Shown here one piece after another: positions 35,296 to 46,435 of a stretch of DNA of 64,000 bases. A program made the translations under genes and the position numbers. The notes under the pieces were generated by a model. It searched no databases, was not told where the DNA came from, and saw only the letters and a list, made by a program, of their open reading frames with translations. The stretch is from NCBI GenBank assembly GCA_008828725.1, contig MEHQ01004272.1:62987-126986 (forward strand). Direction: 5' to 3'. The first letter of the stretch is position 1. Each line of letters opens with the position of its first letter. Source of the stretch: Saccharina japonica. Lineage: Eukaryota; Sar; Phaeophyceae; Laminariales; Laminariaceae.

Positions 35296-38200
35296 TCAGT
35301 TAAACACAAGACCGGCACTCTTTACGAGACAAGGCGCCGCGGGGCTCTTCCTCACTGCCGGTCCCACAACTACCAAAGCCTTGGTAACAATAGGACAGGT
35401 GTCTTTCTCCTCGCACGTTTTCAGTCCACGTAAGGTAGACGCTAGGTCTGGGTGGTCTGCACCAAGTTTTTTCTTTCCAATCGACAACGCCCGCGAATAC
35501 AGGGGCTTGGCTTCTGCCTTGCGCCCGCTTTTGAGCACACACATACCGAGGCTGTGCAGGGCGGCCGCAACCTTCATGTGGTGAGCGCCCAGCCTTTTCT
35601 CCCAAATGGCAAGCACGAGCCGGTACATCTCCTCCGCATCTGACATCCGCCCCAACTCAAAGGCGCACTGTCCAAGGTAATCAAACGTGTGTGCGGTGGA
35701 CGGGTGACCTGCACCGTTCTCCTTCTCCACGATCGCTAGCTCCCTGGTAAACATCGCCTCGGCCTTTTCAACCCGCCCCGCCTCCAGGAAGACCTTACCC
35801 AGTGAGCGCAGCACGTACGCCACCTGCGCATGTTCGGGGCCCAGCGCCTCCTCGTAGATTGTCAGCGCTTTCGAGTAACACCTCCCCGCTTCCTTCCAAC
35901 GTTCCGTCTCGTACGCGCACCATCCGAGCCCGTGTAGGGTGTCCGCTACATCCACGTGGTCGGTGCCCAACGCACCCTCTCTGTTATCCAGCGCTCGCCG
36001 ATACAGCCCCTCAGCCTCCCCCACACGCCCGTCTTCTGCTGCACACGACCCGAGAACGTACAAGATTGTCGCGACCTCTAGGTGGTCGGGGCCAAGGTTG
36101 TCCTCATGGATCAAAAGCGCCCGTCTGTAAAACTTCTCGGCTTCCATCGTGCGTCCCATCATCGATGCGCACCTCCCAAGGTCGTAGAGGGTGTGCGCGA
36201 CGCTCGGGTGGAAGGCGTCCAACTTCGCCTCCCTCGTCGCCAAGCACTGGCGGTAGAGCTCGTTGGCTTGCTCCAACCGACCCTCGCACAACGCGCAATC
36301 GCCAAGGCCGTGCAGCGTGTCGGCCACCGCGGGGTGATCGCACCCTACGATTTCCTTTGTGGACGCCAGCGCTCGTCGGAGAAGAGGGGTGGCCTCCTCG
36401 GTACGTCCCTCCCCAAGCAACCTCTTCCCGAGTGCGTACGCGGCGCGGGGTATCATCGGATCATGCCCTCCTCCCGGCCTGTCTTCCCGGATCGCGAGTA
36501 CCCGCCGATACAATCCTTCGACCTCTTCTGGTTCCCCTGCCTCCGATAAGCACCCAGCGAGGGCGTAAAGGGTGTCCGCCACCGGCAGGCTGTCAACGTC
36601 GATATACCTTTCCTGGATCGACAGCGCTTGTCGATAGAAACGTTCGGCCTCCCCCGCCTTGCCCGCTGCGCACGTGCATCTACCGATATCGTACAAGGCA
36701 AGCGCCACCTTGGGGTGATTGACGCCCAACTTTTCCTCGTATATACCAAGCGCTCGATGGTGGAACCACGCGGCCCCATGCCCTCGCTGCACCCTCGACA
36801 CGCAGAGGCCGATGGCATCGAGGGTGCGTGCCACGTCTGGATGCTTCGCGCCTAGTTTTTTCTTTCGGATGGCGAGAGCGCGCCGGTGCAACGGCTCCGC
36901 CTCGTCTATCCTACCCACCGTGAACAAGCACCACGCTAACCGGTGGAGGGTGCCGGCCACATCCAAGTGGCCAGCGCCCAGGTACTTCTCCTGGATGGAC
37001 AGCGCTCGCCGAAAGCACCTCTCCGCCTCCTCCGTCCGGTTTGCGCGCCACAAATGAACCCCGACGTTAACGAGCGTGATGTCCAGGTTTGGGACTGTGG
37101 TATCCATGCGATGGTCCTGTTCGATCGTCAGGAAATTGGCCCATTTCTCGCAAGCTGTGTCGCAGTCTCCCGCCAGCCAGAGGAAGAAGGCAATGCGCCG
37201 AAGGCACTTCGCGTACTCGGCATCCGAGGGGTCCATCGCGTCCAACACCCCGTCATATAGGCGCGCAAAATCTACTCCCTCGCCCCCGAGCCCCGCGACG
37301 GTTCGCCAGAGCTCCACGAGCTCCTCGAGTGGCCAGGCGAAGAGGGAGTCTGCTGTCTCGATGCGCTTTCGCCATCGCGCTAGAACTCGATCTCGCGTGG
37401 CCGGATCTTTCGCCATCAACTCCCTAGCAAAATTTAAGTGTGCGTCGTGGACGTGGTATTTCCCTCCTTCTTCCAGCGTCAAGATCGACCATTCCTCAAA
37501 GGTCGCCACCATTTTCTTGGCAGCCTCTACGGTTTCTGCCGTACACCCCTCGTCGTACATCAGGGACTCCACGCCCTCCCGGGAAAACGCGAGGTTCTTA
37601 GGTATGACCGCCAGCGATAGATACAGCTGCAGGTGGTGCGTATTGCTGAGCACAAGCTCGTCCAGCCCGGCCCTCAGGACAGCTTCCCGCCAAGACATTG
37701 GCGTCTCCTCCACCCCTCCGTCCTCCAGCCCGGCTCGCAGCACAGCCGCCCGCCAGGGCACCAGCGCCTCCCCCTCTTGCGCTTCGATAATGCGGATCAA
37801 GGCAGAGGCCCACGCCTCCCCATTTGTTGTCCCGCGAACGGTACCCCACCTCCCAACGAAGGCCAGATCCATCGCGCTTGACCCGCACCGCTGGACAATC
37901 GTGGTGCAAGCATCTGGAGGTTCGGCATCGTCGTCGAGCTCGGCTGCCCGCACCAGAGCCGCCGCCACCTCCCCATTCAGGAGTTCGTGCAGCCGCAGCG
38001 GTGAGCCGCTGCACAGGTCCTCCAAGGGGGTGGTGTAGAGCACGGTCGCCCCGGTGCTCTTCAGCTCTTCGAGAACCTCAGCCTCCCAAACGTCGTCGGC
38101 CACGACTAGAAACCGTCTGTCTTCTCCGACAACCTTGCGGATGTAGGCAGCTCCGTTCTCAGGCCTCACCCCGACATCCGGCGCCCGCGGTCGTCGCGCG

Positions 38201-38559
38201 TCGCCCTCGGCCATGGCGTCGAACACCATATTGGCGAGGCGGTCCATCAGCGCCGGGAGACGGTGCCGTGCCTCCTGGCCCACCTTCAGCCACAACACTC
38301 CCTTGCAGAAGTACGCCCTCACGTCCTCTCGGGCGACTACCATAGACGCCGCGATCGATTTCCCAGCCCCGCTTGGCCCAGCGACTCCGACCAGCAGCTG
38401 CTGGTGATCCGAGGCCTTTTGTACGTCGCTGAACCTCACTCCAAGGCGATCGCAGATCGCGGAAACCGCCGCCTCGCGCTCGGCGTACCATTCTCGAATT
38501 CGAGGGGCCGCGGCTGGGACCGAGACTGTGCTCGCCAGGAGGGTGATCTTATTTTGCAT
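35296..38559 (-). CDS. NB-ARC–TPR protein (NLR-like), intronless, 1087 aa
   Basis: This intact ORF encodes a STAND-class nucleotide switch with a repeat sensor. In the N-terminal NB-ARC part the P-loop AGPSGAGKS is at residues 60-68, Walker B FLVVADDVW at 150-158, a sensor-like TVLYTTP at 172-178, and an MHD-like HVHD at 369-372. The usual GLPL site reads CGSSAMDLAFVGR (225-237) and so lacks the Pro. Residues 269-298 hold a small tandem duplication (WRAAVLRAGL, WREAVLRAGL). Two degenerate TPRs are followed from about residue 517 by 13 kinesin-light-chain-type repeats of 42 residues (GxxHPxVAxTLxxLGxC...GRxxEAExLYRRAL), the fifth with one extra residue. The protein ends with a 35-residue tail. 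By family, nucleotide exchange would gate signalling and the TPRs would bind a ligand or partner, probably in the cytosol. Brown algal relatives are proposed immune receptors whose TPRs are usually one exon each, so the absence of introns here is notable. The start is the first in-frame ATG (MQNKITLLAS) and gives a full NB-ARC. Confidence 0.93.
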   Translation of the reverse strand: MQNKITLLASTVSVPAAAPRIREWYAEREAAVSAICDRLGVRFSDVQKASDHQQLLVGVAGPSGAGKSIAASMVVAREDVRAYFCKGVLWLKVGQEARHRLPALMDRLANMVFDAMAEGDARRPRAPDVGVRPENGAAYIRKVVGEDRRFLVVADDVWEAEVLEELKSTGATVLYTTPLEDLCSGSPLRLHELLNGEVAAALVRAAELDDDAEPPDACTTIVQRCGSSAMDLAFVGRWGTVRGTTNGEAWASALIRIIEAQEGEALVPWRAAVLRAGLEDGGVEETPMSWREAVLRAGLDELVLSNTHHLQLYLSLAVIPKNLAFSREGVESLMYDEGCTAETVEAAKKMVATFEEWSILTLEEGGKYHVHDAHLNFARELMAKDPATRDRVLARWRKRIETADSLFAWPLEELVELWRTVAGLGGEGVDFARLYDGVLDAMDPSDAEYAKCLRRIAFFLWLAGDCDTACEKWANFLTIEQDHRMDTTVPNLDITLVNVGVHLWRANRTEEAERCFRRALSIQEKYLGAGHLDVAGTLHRLAWCLFTVGRIDEAEPLHRRALAIRKKKLGAKHPDVARTLDAIGLCVSRVQRGHGAAWFHHRALGIYEEKLGVNHPKVALALYDIGRCTCAAGKAGEAERFYRQALSIQERYIDVDSLPVADTLYALAGCLSEAGEPEEVEGLYRRVLAIREDRPGGGHDPMIPRAAYALGKRLLGEGRTEEATPLLRRALASTKEIVGCDHPAVADTLHGLGDCALCEGRLEQANELYRQCLATREAKLDAFHPSVAHTLYDLGRCASMMGRTMEAEKFYRRALLIHEDNLGPDHLEVATILYVLGSCAAEDGRVGEAEGLYRRALDNREGALGTDHVDVADTLHGLGWCAYETERWKEAGRCYSKALTIYEEALGPEHAQVAYVLRSLGKVFLEAGRVEKAEAMFTRELAIVEKENGAGHPSTAHTFDYLGQCAFELGRMSDAEEMYRLVLAIWEKRLGAHHMKVAAALHSLGMCVLKSGRKAEAKPLYSRALSIGKKKLGADHPDLASTLRGLKTCEEKDTCPIVTKALVVVGPAVRKSPAAPCLVKSAGLVFN

Positions 38560-39216
38560 CTGTGAGAAGGGAAGGAGTGCGTAGCGGGGAGAGGTGGTTT
38601 AAGCAGCTAACTTGAGGATAGGCTCATGGACATGGGCATATTTGCATGGGCATATTGGCGCGAATGGTTCACCGCATATCTTACCAGGCCACCCTCCAAG
38701 CCTAGCGATGAGGGCAGGGTTCACGACAAGTGGGTGAAACGTGCGTTGAATGTTTGTTCTGTTAATAAAGTACATAATGTATCCCTGGCACTGTGGTCGG
38801 TTTCGGCGTTCGCGGCAATGTCGCAATGCAACTAACTACAGTAGACAGCCCCCAGAGAGTACAGTAATACAGTCTACAGTTCCGTTGTGGCTCTTTCCAG
38901 GTATGTCCTGTTGCGGTGATCGAGAGGCATTGTATGATAGTAGGGTGGATAGTTCGCTACGCCATGTCGCTGTACGGGAGATACTCCGTCAGATAGTTTA
39001 TCCGCGTCAGAGGCTGTAATAAACGTATCGTTCCTTCTTTTTGGCCCACGAATATTCTGTTCAAGCTAAAGCTATAACACCTGGTATATGTCTTCGATGA
39101 TAATAAACTTAATGCAGACATTGACACACAGACTAAATCTATAGGTAACACGCGTAGAGCCTTCGGTACCTAGCCTCAGCGACCAGAACACTAGTTAAAG
39201 CTCGGAGACGTTTAGC
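38560..39216. other. 5' flank of the NB-ARC gene
   Basis: It should contain the minus-strand promoter. I see no clear TATA element or recognisable motif; the rest is AT-rich without a gene. Confidence 0.3.
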
Positions 39217-39955
39217 GTGCCTGTGTTACTTGGGACCTCACGAGCGGTTGCAGGGAGCGTGGTCAGCTTCGACCTCTCACGCTCATCAGTGTCATCTTGT
39301 AGACCACACGTTTGTTTACAACGGACGTTTCACGTGGATAAAACGCGGAACACACATACATCCCATCGGGATTCCCTCCGAAACCTTTTCCTACGCATTT
39401 CAGTCCATGCTAGAGAGGCAGCGCTCCTACCCCTTTTTGGGATTTGGGAGGGAAAAAGTGAGCAACTAAACTGGCGATTACTGCATCGTCCCCACGATGA
39501 ATCCTTGGGCCGTGAGTTGTAGAGGCGTCTAGAGTCTAACGTACAATGCAAGGAGTTGAACAACACGCGGGAAGCGTTATTCTGCCTGTACTGCTTGCAG
39601 TACAGGAATAATTCCGCGTGTCCTACAACTCCTTGCATTGTACTTTCGACTCTAAACGTATAATAGCACCCCCCACAATCCACGGTCGCCATTTTGGTTT
39701 CCCGCTTTCCCCCCCTCAAGTCCCAAAAAGGGTAGGAGCGCTGCCTCTCTCGCATGGGCTGGAACGCATGAAAACTTGGGCTGGGAGGGAATCTCGATGG
39801 GATGTATTTGTGTTTCGCATTCCATCCGCGTGAAACGTCCGTTGTAAACATACGCGTGGCCCTACGGAACGACACTGATAAGCGTGGGAGGTCGAAGCTG
39901 ACCACCCTCCCTGCTAGCACCCGTGGGGTCCCCAGCAACACAGGCCCACTACGTA
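39217..39955. mobile_element. foldback element, near-full-length inverted repeat
   Basis: Two arms of about 350 bp are reverse complements along their whole length. The left starts gcctgtgttacttgggacct and the right ends with the complement of gcctgtgttgctggggaccc. The arms share gtttacaacggacgtttcac and catcccatcgngattccctc. They meet at a short hairpin near 39580-39605 (ctgtactgcttgcagtacag). There is no coding sequence. A partial direct copy of arm sequence lies at 40020-40105. Confidence 0.85.
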
Positions 39956-40105
39956 AATATCTCCGATATGTAATTGTTTTGTTCGTTGTCTGTGCCGCGC
40001 GGGGACCCTTCAGCATCTTCGTATGTTTACAACGGACGTTTCACGCGGATGCAATGCGGAACACTAATACATCCCATCGAGATTCCCTCCAGCACAAGAT
40101 CGATG

Positions 40106-41160
40106 ATGCTGAGCTCATAAAGTACGAGTAGCTGTGCTCCTATGTAGCGTTCGGGGGGGTTCCGTTTGGTACATGTCTGCAGGGGAAAATATCGAGAACA
40201 CGCGACTATACTCGTACACCCAGACATGATCTTCGCACCACAGTACGTGTAAGTTGTAATTTGTCCCAGAAGGAAGGCGGGAGCGAGTCAAGCCTCAGTT
40301 ACGAGCCCGTGCTCGCCCCCAATGTGAAATGCACTTGGACAACATACATACATATCGTACGAGCTCTTATGTTGCGCGAGCTAAGACAACATAGGCGGAT
40401 TGAGCGGTAAGAGGCTCAACGAAGACGCCATTAGTGAATACCAGGTACTTGGTATGTTACTTACGAACGTTGCGATCAAAGGTAAAGTTGTTTCACCCAC
40501 CAAGCACTTCCTCTAGGACATCGATTTCGCACCACATCAAGGATGGGGACGACGACGGTAGATTGCTGCCGGACGACGGCTTTGCACATATGCACCGTTA
40601 AACACCATGGCATCGACCACAGACTTGACTATTGAGGTTGACCTTAAGATGCAGTAGCCTTCGTCAGTCCTCTCGTCCCACAAATCGTACCAGATGAAGT
40701 ACCAAATATATTTCGGTTTTTGTGGTGCGCACATTTTTTTCAGATTGTCCAAAACGGTCGAGCCTTAGGCTGGATTAGGGCTGGGGTTGGGGTTAGGGTT
40801 GGGTTGACGGCTTCTCGTGATTTGATTGAAAAAACACCCAAAAACACGTAAAACCAGCAATAAATCATAATGTATTTGGTACATTGTCTGGTACGATTTG
40901 GGGGATAAGTTCGGTTAAGGCGCCTCTTAATATGTGGCCCTCGTGCAGGTACATGCTCACTGCATCTTTCCCCCTGCGTTCGTCTTCGTACCTCTTTCTG
41001 GGCCGACCTAACAAATACTAAATACGTGCCTGGTACGAAGTACTACTGCTGTATTTTCCCAGTTTTTGTTTTGTTGTTCTCTGTCTTGAAGGTCTGTGAC
41101 CAGATAATTAGTATCCCTCTCGCATGACAGGATATGGAATCGGGACGGACTGATGTAGTT
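40106..41160. other. no gene; short telomere-like patch
   Basis: 40772-40805 reads as degenerate ttaggg-type repeats (gattagggctggggttgggg then ttagggttggg). It may be an interstitial telomere-like seed or chance. The rest shows nothing. Confidence 0.4.
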
Positions 41161-41168
41161 GGGTAGAA

Positions 41169-41744
41169 TAGAGGTGTTACCCGACGAGTACCCGTCTTAA
41201 ACGGGTACCCGCCAACTTTCAGAAATACATACCCGGGTACTCGCGATATTCACGGCAATTTTGGTCGGGTACCCGGGTACCCGTTTACCGCAAGGGTACC
41301 CATTCAACACCCGGGTACTCGGCTAACAGTCGAGTCGGCCCAAATACTCGGCGAGTACAAAGTGTTACCCGTCCCCGTCACGGGTATTAGCAAGCCGAGT
41401 AATACTCGCGAGTACCCGGGTAATTGGCAAAAGGGTAACACTTTTGTATGGTGTGACATGTGAGGCATGATACAGCGTGTTCATTTTGAAAAGGGTTTCC
41501 CTCGAGAATATTTACCAAATACTACCCAGGGGACGTGATTTAGGGGACAATAGGTAGATGCCATCGCCGGGATTCCTAAGGTAAACAAACGGCTACCCGG
41601 GTACTCGTTTAAATCGGGCACGCGGGTACCCGTGCCCCAAATACTCGGCGAGTATGAAGTGTTACTCGTACCCTTGACGGGTATTAGCAAGCTGGGTAAT
41701 ACTCGCGAGTACTCGGGTAATTGGCAAAAAGGTAACACTTCGTA
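41169..41744. mobile_element. hAT-like element with cgggtacccg palindromes
   Basis: The termini are TAGAGGTGTTACC and the complement of TACGAAGTGTTACC. The flanks gggtagaa and ggatagaa match at 7 of 8 positions. The interior is rich in acccgggtacccg and actcgcgagtac palindromes and contains a 105-bp direct duplication (about 41339-41444 and 41636-41740). There is no transposase. Confidence 0.6.
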
Positions 41745-42119
41745 GGATAGAAAGAACGGCAACACACTGCGTGCTGCAGTGTTGCAGCAGTGCTTACTAC
41801 TGCTGTAGTTTGCATAGCCTATATATCCTATATAGTGTGATGGTTGATGGCCTATCCATCCATCGCGTGTCAGCGCCAATTGAACAGGGAAGCCTTCCGA
41901 ATCAGTTGCAATATCAGCGCTATTGATATTAATAGTTGAACAGGGAAACCTTCCAAAGCCGGCGTCACACTGCTCACTACGTAGCCGCCAGAGACGGTCA
42001 CGGCAGTGCAGCAGAACAGGGCTTGCCGTATTACACGCATGAAATTACATCCCGGCGATAACTTTTTGGTCTTTGAAAATATCAACAACGGACTCTGCAC
42101 ACCCAAATGCCGTCCAAGT

Positions 42120-42330
42120 TTTTTTCTTGTTTTTGTTTGTTTCCATCCCATTTATTTTCTCCGCCCTTCTTTTTTCTCTCCCTCTTTAGTCGAAACTCAG
42201 ATCCGGGGTCACTAATGAGGGTCTTCTCCCTTGCCACTACGGCATACACTATACACGTGCCTTGCTTTGTATCGCGAGAAAATTTCAGTACTTTCTTCCC
42301 TCATCGACTCGCGTCGAATTCTATACGAGA
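42120..42330 (-). mobile_element. SINE-related copy, inverted
   Basis: Reverse complement of the SINE body, with the hallmark as agtcgaaactcagatccggg and the cttctccc flank. It is truncated and lacks the tRNA-like head. Confidence 0.6.
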
Positions 42331-43189
42331 GTCATCCCACGGTAGGGGCGCAGCAGAATTTCCTGAGCTCCTATTAATAACATGAGGAGCTCAATATCTC
42401 ACCCAAACCATGACTTCGGAAACATTCGCTCGCGCAACCCGACCAAACCTTCCAATGCGGTAGTCCAAAACAAAATGTTACCGTGAAATAATAAGAGTAT
42501 CCGGTGGTTACTCACGTGAGGAGCACGACCGGTCGGAAAATATTGAGCCTAATAGTGGTACCCCTACCGTGGGATTACTCACGACCTCATACTCTATTTA
42601 GCCGGTCGCCCCGGTAGACTACGTAGGTATTTCCTCTCCTCTTTCCTGGACCCTCGTGTGTAGCACGAGGACGAAACGGAACTGAGTAGGAAGTGCCACG
42701 TATCCGTTGTATGGGCGGCGCCTAAGGGAATGGCGACAGAGGGTGTGGTAGTTCGTAGGGAAACCGCGGCGGACGAAAGCAGGAATGAGACGGCAAACAG
42801 AGTAGGTACCAGTACCAGACCGACTAGCTGGTAGAACCTGTCTGTACTGCTGGCACAAACCTTCCTCAGCTGACTGGAAGGTACTTTTGGTGTGCTCTGG
42901 CTGCCTGTCTTTTCCTGTCGTTCTTAGTCTTGCTTTGTTGGCACTGTTTTTTTTCGGTTCATTTCATTTCATTTCATTTCGTTTCATTTCATTTGGTTTC
43001 TTTTTAACGGGATGTCGCATCTCCTCTGGGACAAGCACGACACTTTTTTTATTTTATTTTTTTGTCATGCTTTTTATTTGGTTGCTTGATTATTGATTTG
43101 CTTCAGTATATTTACTTTTTATTATTTTTTCTTTTCGCTTTTTTCTTTTTTCCTTTTTTTTCTCTTGCATGCACCTGGATTGCTAGCAG
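42331..43189. other. no gene; T-rich and (TTTCA)n sequence
   Basis: 42958-42998 holds tttcatttcatttcatttcg-type repeats and the following 180 bp are T-rich. A short piece resembling the SINE head (ggtcgccccggtagac) is at 42604. Confidence 0.5.
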
Positions 43190-43400
43190 GGTAGGTCTTG
43201 CCTGTCGTATATGGCGTTGCATTGTCTGCTCTGCTTACTGCACTGAGTGTAGTATCTCTGTGTCGTAGTTTTGTGACCACAGAACTGGTACCTTTTTAGG
43301 ATGAAGAATCGGCACGGACACTGGGTGTGCTGGATGTCGACGGGTAGAAAGGAAGGTTTAATGTGAAGAACACACACACAGGTATATATGTATGTATGGA
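43190..43400 (-). repeat. inverted repeat partner A (with 44535-44740)
   Basis: The reverse complement of this block matches 44535-44740: ttcttcacattaaac, gtcgacatccagcaca, cagtgtccg.gccga and gcagtaagcagagcagacaa. Its end tttaatgtgaaga plus a CA microsatellite also recurs at 51840 and 52380 with CAA tails. Confidence 0.75.
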
Positions 43401-43429
43401 TATTTTCATTATCAAATGGCCCCGACTGT

Positions 43430-43640
43430 CGAGATCGCCTGTTATAGCGTGGGTAATCACAATTCGCGTAGAGATTTGACGAGGGAAGAAAGTGCTGAAA
43501 TCTTCTCGAGATAAAAATACAAAAATACAAGCCACATTCGGTAGCGGGGAGGGAGGAGAAGAGGCTATTTAGTGACCCCGGATCTGAGTTACGACTCCAG
43601 AAGGAGAGAGGAAAAAAAGGTCGAAAATAAGAAAAAGGAT
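43430..43640 (+). mobile_element. SINE-related copy
   Basis: Contains gcgtgggtaatcacaattcg, gaaatcttctcgagataaaa and ccccggatctgagttacgac, in the same order as the copy at 52181. It lacks a clear tRNA-like head. Confidence 0.65.
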
Positions 43641-44534
43641 AAAAAGCAAACACACGAACACACAAACAAAATAAGAACACGTTTGTTTTAGCTCCAGGAG
43701 GCGCCGCCGGAGGCACAAGAAACACCCGACACACGCTTTCACTTTATTTCCCATCACGATCGGGGCTCAAATATACCTGTACCGGGGGGTGCTTGCGCTC
43801 ATCGGCGCGAAAAGAACGCCTCAAAAACAAATAGAGAATGCACGGAATGCGTGGCGGCGATGTCATGTAACAATTTCCATAGTATATGTAAGTATATACG
43901 TATGTATATATATATATTGGCGCAAGTGTGGGGCGGGAGTGGCTTAAACCGTTGCGGTCGCCGACTCCTTTCATATCTCCCCTCCCCAAGAGCATTTTAA
44001 CGGGGTTCTATCTTGTATATGGCGTGTTTCTTGCGCGTACGTGGGACCAACTATCCCGCCAGTGAGTACATACCAGGTGCCGGGTGTTGCACTACAAAAT
44101 CACGCCCTTCCTGCCGAAATCTAGAAACCCACATTCTGAAACCTTGGCAACTCCGAAACCCATAATATACCTGGTACCTGGTACAGCAGTACCAGCAAAC
44201 AAAGTATTACAGAAAATGTAAAAAAAAAAGGCGGGAAAACAGGTGGGATATGGGATCGTCTATATGCCATGCAGAAGAAAACAAATGCACGATTCGCGGC
44301 TCGCTCACACTCGTACGAACGGTTATCGCCGGTTGGGTGAGGCTCTTGTGCTTCTCAATAATTTCGTCACGGAACCTGGGGCCCAGAAGCCAACAGGTTT
44401 ACTGGTGCATCTTTGACATAGACAGGTTGGCCTTCTCTGTAAGATCGTCCTGTTCATCCCTGGTAGAATATGTGTGTGTTGTATTCACATTAAACCGTTC
44501 TATGATATGATATGTATGTATATACCAGCTCCCC
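43641..44534. other. no gene seen
   Basis: Mixed sequence with a tatg/tata microsatellite near 43900. Minus-strand frames are not protein-like. Confidence 0.35.
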
Positions 44535-44740
44535 TTCATCAGTGTGTGTTCTTCACATTAAACGGTTATTTCTACGCGTCGACATCCAGCACATCTAGAC
44601 AGTGTCCGCGCCGACCCTTTGTCCTAGAGAGATAGCAGCTCTGTGGCCACAAAACCACGAAACAGACACACTACGTTGCAATGCAGTAAGCAGAGCAGAC
44701 AATGCGATGCCATGTACCAGACGGTACGACACGCCCTACC
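44535..44740 (+). repeat. inverted repeat partner B (with 43190-43400)
   Basis: See the partner entry at 43190. The arms are about 1.15 kb apart. Confidence 0.75.
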
Positions 44741-45119
44741 CTACTATTTTAATAGCAATCCAGATGCACATCACTACACCCAGTCAGCGTCCTGATTCCT
44801 AATCCTAGATAAATGCAAATCCTGTGGTCACAGACTGTGCAAGACAGAGAAAAACAAAAACAAAAATAACCGCAAACTAATGTGGTTAAAGCAAGCGAAA
44901 TGCCAACGTACCGGGTACGAAAACACAAAAGACATAAGCCATACCATACAAATGTTATACCAGGTACGTACTATTAATAGCGAACGTATTATATATACAC
45001 ACTCGTGCTGTAGTTGCGTCGATAATATTTACGAAAAGCAACAACACACGTGCATTTTTCACACCTCGGATAACGGGACACTCGGGATAACACTCATCTA
45101 CGTTTAATGGGGGTTCACA

Positions 45120-45300
45120 CAGCGGCATGGCCACATCCTAACATAGTGGCAACGTCCTAACATAGTGTTAGCAGTGGGGGAACAATCGCGCAACGCGGTA
45201 ACACTACGTAACTAACAAACACTACGTAACCCAGTAGTAGTGTTAGCATATCAGCGATCGTTGTAAAGCATTATTAACGTCATACGAAGTATGTTTCTTC
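45120..45300. repeat. taacat/atgtta-rich tract, left part
   Basis: Dense short palindromes of the type cctaacatagtgttag and gtaacactacgtaac. The same style resumes at 48290-49740 beyond the transposon at 45316, so that transposon probably split one array-bearing element. Confidence 0.45.
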
Positions 45301-45894
45301 TGTCGGCGGCTCTGGCAGGGTCTACCACATTATTTGTCGTTCTTCATTTACTTCCATGGAAGTAAAAGTTTAGTTCCACGAAACCGTTTTTACTTCCACG
45401 AATGAAAGTAAAAGTTGAGTTCCATGAAACGTTGTTTTCACTTTCATGGAAGGAAATAAAACATGGAAGTAAACGTTCACTTCCATGAGAGTTTTTCTAC
45501 TTCCATGAAAGTAAACGTTTGGTTCCATGAAAGTTTTTTTTCACTTTTTTCATGGAAGGAACTAGTTGTTTTGCTCTAATGGAAGTAAAAAATTACTTTT
45601 TTCATGGATGTAGAAACTTTCGTGGAAGTGCATTTTGCTTCCATGAAAGTTTTTGTTGTTCCATGTGAAAGTAAAACTGACTTTCATGAAAGTTTTTCAC
45701 TTCCATGAAAGTACAAATGACTTCCATGAAAGTTTATTGTTTCTATGGAAGTAATCTTAATCTTCTACTTCCATGAACGTGAAAAAACTATCATGGAAGT
45801 AAATTGACTTCTTCATGTGGAAACTTTCATGGATGTAAACCGTATTTACATTCATGGAAGTAAAAACACTTCCATGGTCCCGTGGAAGTTTCCA

Positions 45895-46435
45895 AAGGTA
45901 TGTTCGGTAGGGTACGTACCGAAGTATACCGGGGATATTTTCTCGGTAAATACCGGAACCCGACCCTTCGGTAAGTTCGGTATGGCCTCGATTACCAGAC
46001 ACATCGGTAAGTTCGGTATTTTTCCAATACCGGTACCCGACACATCGGTAAGTTCGGTACGCCAGGTGCCGGTATACCCTCGATCACAATACCGGGGGTA
46101 CCGGTATTTGTTCGGTACCGGGCTCGATACCCTACCGACCACTTCGGTAAGTTCGGTACTTTTTCGATACCGGTACCCTACACTTCGGTAAGTTCGGTAT
46201 TGTTTCGATACCGGTACCCGACACTTCGGCAAGTCCGGTACTTTTCTAATACCGGTACCCGACACTTCGGTAAATTCGGTATTTTTCCAATACCGGTACC
46301 CGACACCTCGGTAAGTTCGGTACGCCTACCCGAATATACCTGGGGTACCGGTATTCCCTCGACCACAATACTGGCGGTGATCGGTGCGGCCTCGATACCG
46401 GGGAATCGGGTATGTATGCAATACCGACACACATC
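45895..46435. repeat. about 41-bp cggtaagttcggta minisatellite, array 1
   Basis: The unit reads cacttcggtaagttcggtat followed by ttttccaataccggtacccg. About ten units occur, with a leader (gtacgtaccgaagtatacc) that is repeated at array 2. Confidence 0.9.

Noticed and set aside
35802..36722. 306-codon plus frame opposite the NB-ARC–TPR gene (also 37076-38038)
   Set aside because: These are shadows of a GC-rich coding region; they contain no domain, while the minus frame has clear NB-ARC and TPR motifs throughout.
41161..41760. Cluster of regulatory operators, given the dense palindromes
   Set aside because: Terminal repeats and near-matching flanks make a transposon the simpler explanation.
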